Shown here one piece after another: positions 24,434 through 31,180 of a stretch of 33,176 nucleotides of DNA (position 1 is its first letter; each line of letters opens with the position of its first letter). This DNA comes from Bacteroidales bacterium (lineage in GTDB: Bacteria; Bacteroidota; Bacteroidia; Bacteroidales; ML635J-15), in contig JAFZLK010000034.1 of NCBI GenBank assembly GCA_017551515.1, positions 1 through 33,176 on the forward strand. The letters are read 5' to 3'. The notes below the pieces were generated by a model. The model did not search any database. It worked only from the letters and a program-made list of their open reading frames with translations, and was not told where the DNA came from. Position numbers and translations under genes: made by a program.

Positions 24434-25110
24434 GTGGCTGCGCCAGTTTAGCGCTACGCTGTTTGATGGGCTAACGCCCGTTTCTATGCCTACGGCGTTT
24501 CTTGTTTCTGCGTTTCTACGGCTTCGCCTGTTTCAAAGTTTCTTTGGCTGGCGCCGTTTGAATGCTTAGCGCTTCTATGGGCTAAAGCCAGTTTCTCGCT
24601 GGCGCTGTTTCTGGGTTTAACTTCGTTGAGGGCTTCACCGTTCTTTGCCTGCGGCGTTTCTGCGCTACGCTGTTTGATGGGCTAGCGCCCGTTTCTATGC
24701 CTACGGCGTTTCTTGTTTTTTGGTTTCCATGACTTCGCCGTTTCTATGTTTCTCGCTGGCGCTGTTTCAATGTTTCCGTGGCTAAAGCCGTTTCTGTTTT
24801 CTCCCCTTAATGTCACCCTGAACTTGTTTCAGGGTCTGATACCATTTTATTTCTAGATTTTGGCTGTCGCCCGTTTTGCGCTGCACTGTTTCCGTGGCTA
24901 AAGCTGTTTCTGTTTTCTCCCCCTAGTGTCACCCTGAACTTGTTTCAGGGTCTGATACCATTTTATTTCTAGATTTTGGTTGTCGCCAGTTTTGCGCTGC
25001 ACTGTTTAACTTCGTTGAGGGCTTCGCCGTTCAATGGCTAAAGCTGTTTTTGAGTTTCAAGTTGTTTGAAGATTTGACTGCATCGAGTTAATGGTTGATA
25101 ACTTGCTGAT
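24434..25110. repeat. Dense array of micro-hairpin + GTTTC modules
   Basis: About two dozen short units occur in series. Each is a small self-complementary GC stem with a 2-4 nt loop, usually followed by GTTTC or a close variant. Examples are GGCTGCGCC, GGGCTAACGCCC, GCCTACGGC, GGCTTCGCC, GGCTGGCGCC, GGCTAAAGCC, CGCTGGCG, GCCTGCGGC and GGGCTAGCGCCC. Stems differ in sequence but keep pairing. Two copies of a TGTCACCCTGAAC-type palindrome (24811-24840, 24927-24956) and TTAACTTCGTTGAGGGCTTC modules are interspersed. No plausible coding frame exists. The region lies between two genes whose 3' ends face each other. Confidence 0.85.
24771..25006. repeat. Tandem duplication with 116-bp period inside the array
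   Basis: The stretch starting TCCGTGGCTAAAGC at 24775 recurs at 24891 with few differences. It includes the shared TTTTCTCCCC segment, the palindromic repeat, CATTTTATTTCTAGATTTTGG and GCGCTGCACTGTTT. The differences (GCCG/GCTG, TTAA/CTAG, GGCTG/GGTTG) suggest a relatively recent duplication. Confidence 0.85.
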
Positions 25111-25144
25111 TGCTTACGCGAGCTAAAGGTTCAAAAAAACGGGA

Positions 25145-26398
25145 CTATCCGCCAAAATCATCAAAAGCAATCATCTCTGGTGGAACTCCATAGTCATCAA
25201 GCATCTTGGTTACGGCAGCGGTCATCATTGGCGGACCACAGAGGTAATATTCGATTTCTTCGGGTTCCTGATGGTTCTTCAAATAATTGTCATCGATAAC
25301 CTTGTGAATGAAACCTACATAGCCATCCCAGTTGTCCTCTGGCTTTGGTTCCGACAAGGCAATATTGAACGAGAAGTTTGGAAATTCGGCTTCTATCTGC
25401 TTAAAATCGGATTCGTAGAAAATTTCACGGCGCGACCTTGCTCCATACCAGAACGACACCTTGCGCGTAGTATGCAAAGTATTGAACAGATGGAAGATAT
25501 GCGAGCGCATTGGAGCCATACCAGCACCACCGCCAATAAACATAATCTCACGGTCGGTATCCTTGATGTGGAATTCTCCGTAAGGACCTGAAATCATAAC
25601 CTTGTCGCCCGGCTTGCGCGAAAACAGGAATGACGAACATACACCCGGATTGACATTCATAAATGTGCCTGCGCTCCTGTCCCATGGTGGAGTTGCAATT
25701 CGTATGTTCAACATTACCACATTGTTCTCTGCAGGATGGTTAGCCATAGAATAGGCACGGAAAGTCGGTTCGGGATTCGTCATCTTCAACTTCCAGATGC
25801 CAAGCTTGTCCCAGTCTTCCTTGAACTCGTCATCAACTGCAATGTCCTTCGAATAGTCAACCGTAACTTGCGGAACATCAATCTGTATGTACGAACCCGA
25901 CTTGAAATTGAGCGTCTCGCATTCGGGCAGTTTCACAACAAATTCCTTTATGAATGTTGCCACATTGCGGTTCGAAACGACTTCGCACTCCATCTTCTTT
26001 ATTCCCATAATATCTTCTGGGATAACAAGTTTCATATCGTTGCGAACCTTCACCTGACAAGCCAGTCGCCAGAAATTCTGCTGCTCCTTGCGCGAGAAGA
26101 AACCAGTTTCGGTTGGAAGAATGCCGTTTCCACCCTGCACTACACGACACTTGCACATTCCACAACTTCCTCCGCCACCACATGCTGACGGCAAATGAAT
26201 GTCATGCTCTTTCAATGTAAGCATCAACGAATTGCCAGTGTCGACTTCAAGAGTATCTTTATCGTTTATCGTAATTTTTACCTTGGACTGCGGAGTAAGT
26301 TTTTTCTTTGCGAAAAGCAGAATTGCGACCAATGCCACCATCACCACAAGGAAAACCGCAATGGCACTAACAAGAACTATAGATTGGAACAACAACAT
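25145..26398 (-). CDS. nqrF: Na+-translocating NADH:quinone reductase subunit F
   Basis: NqrF is the NADH-oxidising entry subunit of Na+-NQR. The 417-residue protein has an N-terminal membrane anchor (about 3-30), a ferredoxin domain with 2Fe-2S cysteines C73, C79, C82 and C114 (SACGGGGSCGMCKCRV and RLACQV), an FAD domain (RAYSMAN motif) and an NADH domain (GGGAGMAPMRSH, 'YLCGPPMM'), and ends in AFDDFGG. It is the last gene of the operon, 4 nt after nqrE. The repeat array lies downstream. Confidence 0.98.
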   Translation of the reverse strand: MLLFQSIVLVSAIAVFLVVMVALVAILLFAKKKLTPQSKVKITINDKDTLEVDTGNSLMLTLKEHDIHLPSACGGGGSCGMCKCRVVQGGNGILPTETGFFSRKEQQNFWRLACQVKVRNDMKLVIPEDIMGIKKMECEVVSNRNVATFIKEFVVKLPECETLNFKSGSYIQIDVPQVTVDYSKDIAVDDEFKEDWDKLGIWKLKMTNPEPTFRAYSMANHPAENNVVMLNIRIATPPWDRSAGTFMNVNPGVCSSFLFSRKPGDKVMISGPYGEFHIKDTDREIMFIGGGAGMAPMRSHIFHLFNTLHTTRKVSFWYGARSRREIFYESDFKQIEAEFPNFSFNIALSEPKPEDNWDGYVGFIHKVIDDNYLKNHQEPEEIEYYLCGPPMMTAAVTKMLDDYGVPPEMIAFDDFGG

Positions 26399-26402
26399 AA
26401 TC

Positions 26403-27020
26403 CTAAAGTTTTATACCCATAAATCCCATAAAAGCAAGTCCCATAAGACCTACGATTATAAACGCAATACCCAGTCCGTCAAGGGCTTTGGGTATTTTCG
26501 AATATTTGATTTTCTCACGGATTGCAGCTAAGCTCACGATGGCAAGCAACCAGCCGATTCCAGAACCAAAGCCGAATACTGCCGCCTCGCCGACATTAGC
26601 GTACGAGCGCTCTGCCATAAAGAGCGAACCACCTAATATTGCGCAGTTTACAGCTATCAACGGCAGGAATATTCCCAACGAATTGTATAGCGATGGCGAA
26701 AATTTCTCTACGACCATCTCAACCAACTGGGTCATCGATGCAACAACAGCGATGAACACTATGAATGTCAGGAATGAAAGGTCAACATCGGCAAAGGATG
26801 GCGAAATCCATGTCATTGCGCCTTTGCAGAGCAAATATTTCTCTATTAAGTAGTTGATTGGAACGGTAATGGTCAGCATGAAAGCAACCGCCACGCCTAA
26901 TCCAAAAGAAGTCTTTACCGTCTTTGATACAGCAAGATACGAGCACATTCCGAGGAAATATGCGAAAATCATGTTGTCGATGAACACCGACTTGACAAAT
27001 ATGTTGACAATGTTTTCCAT
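26403..27020 (-). CDS. nqrE: Na+-translocating NADH:quinone reductase subunit E
   Basis: This 205-residue integral membrane subunit has about six hydrophobic segments. The cysteine that takes part in the intramembrane iron centre with NqrD is present in [21 protein letters not shown] (Cys26), and a second lies in [13 protein letters not shown] (Cys126). Its start codon overlaps the nqrD stop (TAATG), indicating translational coupling. It resembles RnfA/NqrE proteins; the complete nqr context makes NqrE certain. Confidence 0.98.
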   Translation of the reverse strand: MENIVNIFVKSVFIDNMIFAYFLGMCSYLAVSKTVKTSFGLGVAVAFMLTITVPINYLIEKYLLCKGAMTWISPSFADVDLSFLTFIVFIAVVASMTQLVEMVVEKFSPSLYNSLGIFLPLIAVNCAILGGSLFMAERSYANVGEAAVFGFGSGIGWLLAIVSLAAIREKIKYSKIPKALDGLGIAFIIVGLMGLAFMGFMGIKL

Positions 27021-27646
27021 TATTTACCCTCCTCCTTTCTCTGCTGGTGCGCACGCTGAATCCACACTATTATACCTACCGCTATCAACGCCATAGGCGG
27101 CATAATCATAAGTCCGTTGTTCATGTATCCTGCATCGTAAAACGACTGTGGCACAACCTGATAGTTCCATATCGTACCGCTTCCGAGCAATTCACGGAAA
27201 AACGCAACCACAATAAGAATGAAGCCGTAGCCAAGCCCGTTTGCAAGTCCATCAATTAGACTGCGCTTTGGACTGTTCGACATTGCAAAGGCTTCCAACC
27301 GTCCCATAACAATGCAGTTTGTAATTATAAGTCCCACAAAAACAGAAAGTTGCTTGCTTATATCAAAAAAGTATGCTTTCAGGAACTGGTCAACAACGAT
27401 GACGAGAAACGCCACCACTACAAGCTGGACAATTATCCTTATTCTTCCTGGAATCGTCTTCCTAAGAAGCGAAACTATCACATTCGAGAACGCCACCACA
27501 AATGTAAGGCTCAGCGCCATTACCACCGCCGACTGCAACTTTACAGTTACGGCAAGCGCAGAACATATTCCAAGTATCTGCACCGTAACAGGATTGTTCC
27601 TGAATATCGGATCTAAAAAAATTCTTTCCTTCCTCTTATTCTGCAT
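27020..27646 (-). CDS. nqrD: Na+-translocating NADH:quinone reductase subunit D
   Basis: The 208-residue membrane protein is homologous to NqrE. The expected cysteines lie at Cys28 ([13 protein letters not shown]) and Cys111 ([17 protein letters not shown]). It has the characteristic '[13 protein letters not shown]' segment and a C-terminal basic tail ([11 protein letters not shown]). It lies 6 nt after nqrC and overlaps nqrE by one base. Confidence 0.98.
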   Translation of the reverse strand: MQNKRKERIFLDPIFRNNPVTVQILGICSALAVTVKLQSAVVMALSLTFVVAFSNVIVSLLRKTIPGRIRIIVQLVVVAFLVIVVDQFLKAYFFDISKQLSVFVGLIITNCIVMGRLEAFAMSNSPKRSLIDGLANGLGYGFILIVVAFFRELLGSGTIWNYQVVPQSFYDAGYMNNGLMIMPPMALIAVGIIVWIQRAHQQRKEEGK

Positions 27647-27652
27647 AACAAC

Positions 27653-28294
27653 CTATTTTCTTGATTTTTCAATATATGGTAGATATAACTTCAAGCAAGA
27701 CTCTAACATTTCGTTTACCGATGTAGATGTGATTGTCGCGCCCGAAATTGCATTTACCTCGTTGTCGTTTGAAGCACCACGCTTGTTGGTTTTCACCGAC
27801 ACAAACTTGTTGGATGCATCAAAAATCTTCTTGCCCGAAAACTGCGACTGAAAATGTTCGGTAGCAATCTCAGCACCAAGTCCTGATGTTTCGGATTTGT
27901 GGTCGAAATATGCACCATAAACTGTATTAAGGTCTTCATTCAAAGAGATATAGCCCCAAATTGGTCCCCACAAGCCCTTGCCCGATAACGGAAACACATA
28001 TTTCTTGCCATTATCAGTCTGAGCGACATACAATTTCAATGCATCTGCATCATTGACAATATTTCCCGATTCATCAACTGCAATTTCATTTATCATCTTT
28101 GCGTAAGTCGCTTCAACATCTTTTGTTTCTACAACAATTTTCAATGCTGAAAGAATATTCTTTTTCTGCTCTATTTCAAGATTCTTGGCTTGCTTTGGTT
28201 GAAGTAATACTGCAACCAAACTCAACACCCCAGCCACAACTACAACCAGAATAATCGAATAGATAAATATGTATGAATTTTTATTCTTGTCCAT
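27653..28294 (-). CDS. nqrC: Na+-translocating NADH:quinone reductase subunit C
   Basis: This periplasm-facing flavoprotein subunit of 213 residues has one N-terminal transmembrane helix (about 9-31) and the FMN-binding domain. The covalent flavinylation motif SGATITS lies at 184-190; Thr187 would carry FMN by phosphoester linkage, a modification made by ApbE. No apbE gene is in this window. At 213 residues it is shorter than proteobacterial NqrC (about 255) but complete by motif. It is 2 nt downstream of nqrB. Confidence 0.97.
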   Translation of the reverse strand: MDKNKNSYIFIYSIILVVVVAGVLSLVAVLLQPKQAKNLEIEQKKNILSALKIVVETKDVEATYAKMINEIAVDESGNIVNDADALKLYVAQTDNGKKYVFPLSGKGLWGPIWGYISLNEDLNTVYGAYFDHKSETSGLGAEIATEHFQSQFSGKKIFDASNKFVSVKTNKRGASNDNEVNAISGATITSTSVNEMLESCLKLYLPYIEKSRK

Positions 28295-28296
28295 AA

Positions 28297-29481
28297 CTAT
28301 CTTACTTTTTTAGCACGGCGCAAACGCCTTGTTTTCACTCGTCTCAACCTCTTATTGACATTCGCCCTAACCACGCAGTAATCAATCAACGGAGCAAAGA
28401 TGTTCATAAGCAATATTGCGAGCATCATTCCTTCGGGATAAGCAGGGTTCAAAATGCGTATCAGCATGGCCATCACACCAATAAGAAATCCGTATATGTA
28501 CTTGCCCTTTTCTGTCTGTGCAGCAGTTACAGGGTCGGTTGCCATAAATACAGCACCGAAAGCAAATCCGCCGAGACAAAGATGCCAGTACCAGTCGATT
28601 GGCGTGTATGAATGTAATGCAAACGCCATCAAAGCGCCACCTGCAAAAACAGAAAACATGATTTTCCAACTTGCTATTCCAGTGAACAACAATATGAAAG
28701 CACCAATGGCAATAGCAATAAGAGAAGTTTCGCCAATAGAACCGGGGATAAGACCAATTGTTAAATCAAGTATTGAAGTCGGCTCGCCGAATCCATTTGT
28801 TATCATATCACTACCCTCGCCTATCTGTGCCAATGGAGTTGCTCCAGAGAAACCATCCAATGCCTTTCCATCCGATAATTCTGCTATCCAAACTTTATCT
28901 CCCGACATCTTGGACGGATACGAGAAGAAAAGGAAAGCACGAGCAAGCAAGGCAGGATTCACAATGTTCATTCCTGTACCGCCAAACAACTCTTTTCCAA
29001 CGAGAACCGCAAAAGCAGTTGCCAATCCAACCATCCACAATGGAGTATCAACCGGCACAATCAGCGGAATCAGCATTCCTGTAACTAGAAAACCCTCGTT
29101 AACCTTATGCTTGCGTACCTGCGCAAAAGCAAATTCAATTGTCAAACCAACAAGGTAGGACACAAGCAACAACCAGAAAACTTTCAGGAAGCCGTACCAG
29201 AAAATAGTCCAGAATCCTGTTTGTGCCAATTCTCCAATAGAAAGAAAATGCTGATACCCAGTATTGTACATACCGAAAAGCAAACAAGGAATCAACGCAA
29301 ACACAACGACAATCATAGTACGCTTCATGTCGATTGCATCGCGAATATGCGAACCGCTTTCCGTAACATCCTTAGGCACAAAGAGAAAAGTTTCAAAAGC
29401 CTCGAATGTGGATGTCATAAACGGCATTTTGCCTAGAACTTTCGGTTTTATCTTGTCAATATATCTTCGTAATGCGTTCAT
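28297..29481 (-). CDS. nqrB: Na+-translocating NADH:quinone reductase subunit B
   Basis: The start is set at ATG 29481, not the TTG two codons upstream. This 394-residue multi-pass membrane subunit carries covalent FMN and contributes to the Na+ path. The flavinylation motif is DGFSGATPLAQ; the acceptor threonine is about residue 215 from this start. Other family segments are 'KELFGGTGMNIVNPALLARAFLFFSYP', 'DPVTAAQTEKGKYIYGF', 'LNPAYPEGMMLAILLMN' and 'NIFAPLIDY'. The C-terminus is unusually basic (RRVKTRRLRRAKKVR). It starts 6 nt after nqrA. Confidence 0.98.
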   Translation of the reverse strand: MNALRRYIDKIKPKVLGKMPFMTSTFEAFETFLFVPKDVTESGSHIRDAIDMKRTMIVVVFALIPCLLFGMYNTGYQHFLSIGELAQTGFWTIFWYGFLKVFWLLLVSYLVGLTIEFAFAQVRKHKVNEGFLVTGMLIPLIVPVDTPLWMVGLATAFAVLVGKELFGGTGMNIVNPALLARAFLFFSYPSKMSGDKVWIAELSDGKALDGFSGATPLAQIGEGSDMITNGFGEPTSILDLTIGLIPGSIGETSLIAIAIGAFILLFTGIASWKIMFSVFAGGALMAFALHSYTPIDWYWHLCLGGFAFGAVFMATDPVTAAQTEKGKYIYGFLIGVMAMLIRILNPAYPEGMMLAILLMNIFAPLIDYCVVRANVNKRLRRVKTRRLRRAKKVR

Positions 29482-29487
29482 AACCAA

Positions 29488-30816
29488 TTATTCCATTTCT
29501 TTTCGCACCAAATCAAGTCCATGTCTGATTACCTGCTGAACATTTACCTTAGATGTACACACAAACTCGCACAACGACAAATCTTCCTCCACAACCTCGT
29601 AAATACCAAGTTCTTCCATCTTGTCGATGTCATCGGTCATGGCAGCCTTGACAAGCAGTTGCGGATAAATGTCGAGCGGACAAACCTTTTCGTACTGACC
29701 TGTAACGACATACGCCCGTTCTTCGCCATGCATGTTGGTATCAAGATTAAAGCGTTTCCACGGCATGAGCATGGAAAGGAAAGTCCGCGAGTTGCTGAAC
29801 TTGTTAGCCCCCGGCAACATCCAACCAAACATTTCATAGTCATCGCCTTCGGGAATTACCGACACCTGCATTTCGTTGAAGCCAAGGCACGGATTATCAG
29901 TAACATTTATTCCCGTAAGCACATTGCCAGAAATTATCCTTACATGATCCGACAAAAGCATACCGCCACGCAACTGCGACAAATCGGCGCCAAGGCGAAG
30001 CTTGTAATATTGCGGAGCAACAACCTCTGCCCCACATACTGCGATATTTTTTTCAGGCATGTATTCGCCATGTTTCAGCAAGCGACCAATAATCGGCAGG
30101 TTCAACGCATTGATAGTCCACACGGTTTCGCCCTTATTTATCGGTTTCAACTTATTTATCTGTGTGCCGACAAGTCCTGCCGGATGTTTGCCAACAAATT
30201 CTGTCTTAATGATTTCGGGGTCATCGGGAAGCAACATAGCAAGGCGTGAATCCCTACCAAACGACAAATACACATTTCCGTTGGTAAGATTATAGAGTGC
30301 GCGAATTGCAAGTTTCAGATAATCAACATCATCCTTCAATGCAAATTCCACATTGCAAGCAAGCGGTGCAGTATCAAGGAAGGAAATGAAAATGTCGCGC
30401 GGTGTAGTATTGGGATTAGCAACAATGCCGTAAGGACGCTGATTTATAAGCGGATAAATGCCTGCTTTTGAGAAAAGCGTCCTGACATCATCGTTTGTAT
30501 CAAATTTTTCGGCTTCATCGTTGCCATCGGCTTCGATTTCCACGCGCAGGATTCTTCGCTTCTCGCCACGGACAATGGCAGTTACCGTTCCCGAGCAAGG
30601 CGAAGCGAAGCAGATTTCAGGAATATCCTTGTCGTGAAATACGATTGTTCCGCGCTTTACATAGTCGCCCTCCTTGCAGTCCAGTTTGGGCGTAATACCA
30701 TGAAAATCAGTCGGTCTGATGCAGTAACGCTTAGGTGCTAACTTCGTGGATAACAATTCATCAGCCCCACCTTGCATCTTGATGTCCAATCCTTTTCTAA
30801 TCCTTATAGTTTTCAA
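29488..30816 (-). CDS. nqrA: Na+-translocating NADH:quinone reductase subunit A
   Basis: NqrA is a cytosolic-side subunit associated with quinone reactivity. The 442-residue length is normal. It begins with the standard 'IRIRKGLDIKMQGGA' and 'PTDFHGITPKLDCKEGDYVKRG', followed by the RnfC/NqrA-like barrel-sandwich region ('ASPCSGTVTAIVRGEKRRIL'), 'PLINQRPYGIVANP' and 'FVGKHPAGLVGTQI'. It is the first gene of nqrABCDEF, with a TAnnTTTG box 26 bp upstream. Confidence 0.98.
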   Translation of the reverse strand: MKTIRIRKGLDIKMQGGADELLSTKLAPKRYCIRPTDFHGITPKLDCKEGDYVKRGTIVFHDKDIPEICFASPCSGTVTAIVRGEKRRILRVEIEADGNDEAEKFDTNDDVRTLFSKAGIYPLINQRPYGIVANPNTTPRDIFISFLDTAPLACNVEFALKDDVDYLKLAIRALYNLTNGNVYLSFGRDSRLAMLLPDDPEIIKTEFVGKHPAGLVGTQINKLKPINKGETVWTINALNLPIIGRLLKHGEYMPEKNIAVCGAEVVAPQYYKLRLGADLSQLRGGMLLSDHVRIISGNVLTGINVTDNPCLGFNEMQVSVIPEGDDYEMFGWMLPGANKFSNSRTFLSMLMPWKRFNLDTNMHGEERAYVVTGQYEKVCPLDIYPQLLVKAAMTDDIDKMEELGIYEVVEEDLSLCEFVCTSKVNVQQVIRHGLDLVRKEME

Positions 30817-30842
30817 AATACAATGATAAAAAAATTAAGTCG

Positions 30843-30850
30843 CAAAGTTA
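30843..30850 (-). promoter_or_regulatory. -7 box for nqrABCDEF
   Basis: CAAAGTTA on plus reads TAACTTTG on minus, an exact TAnnTTTG match, 26 bp before the nqrA ATG. It predicts a short leader of about 20 nt. Confidence 0.6.
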
Positions 30851-30953
30851 AGCCTTGCCATGCACTATCTCGGTTAAAGAATGGTTTATTTATAAACAAG
30901 TTATCAAACGAAAAACAACGGGTTGTGGGTGTTCTGCCGTAAATCATGGTTGT

Positions 30954-30970
30954 GGCGGATAGAATCCGCC
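30954..30970. repeat. Short perfect hairpin
   Basis: GGCGGAT and ATCCGCC arms enclose AGA. There is no T-tract on the plus strand, so it is unlikely to be a simple terminator. Confidence 0.6.
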
Positions 30971-30975
30971 AAGAA

Positions 30976-31079
30976 GGGACGGAACATTTTGCGGGTGTAT
31001 AATTGTAGGGGCAGGTTTCAAACCTGCCCCTATAATACACCGCAAACATTTCGTTTGTTAATGAAATTTCCTCCGTCCC
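30976..31079. repeat. Nested inverted repeat with 13-bp central palindrome
   Basis: Three layers are nested. The outer arms are GGGACGGA (30976-30983) and TCCGTCCC (31072-31079). The middle arms, TTTGCGGGTGTAT (30988-31000) and ATACACCGCAAA (31035-31046), have one bulge. The centre has 13-bp arms, TAGGGGCAGGTTT (31006-31018) and AAACCTGCCCCTA (31020-31032), around a single C. The arrangement is typical of a non-autonomous palindromic element. Confidence 0.75.
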
Positions 31080-31080
31080 C

Positions 31081-31148
31081 GCGGGAACCTTGCCCTGCGG
31101 TGCCTTTGTGTGCGCTACCGCGCACGCACCGCACGGCAATGTTCCCGC
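31081..31148. repeat. 68-nt GC-rich hairpin element
   Basis: GCGGGAACCTTGCC (31081-31094) pairs with GGCAATGTTCCCGC (31135-31148), 13 of 14. Inside are GCGGTGC/GCACCGC (31097-31103 with 31126-31132) and GTGCGC/GCGCAC (31110-31115 with 31120-31125). It immediately follows the nested palindrome. It could fold at the 3' end of the transcript of the neighbouring minus-strand gene. Confidence 0.75.
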
Positions 31149-31180
31149 TCCTTGGCGCGTGTCGGGGGGGGGAGAATAGA

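Larger units (their letters stand above)
30851..31180. other. Palindrome-rich intergenic spacer
   Basis: No gene is seen. Three inverted-repeat structures lie side by side (30954-30970, 30976-31079, 31081-31148), followed by a run of nine G (31164-31172) next to the stop codon of the 643-residue protein gene. GC content rises sharply toward the right. Confidence 0.7.

Noticed and set aside
24434..25110. CRISPR array
   Set aside because: Units are short, unequal and have no unique spacers of constant length; no cas genes are present.
28454..29158. Plus-strand open frames opposite nqrB
   Set aside because: Antisense shadows of the nqr operon with no coding features of their own.
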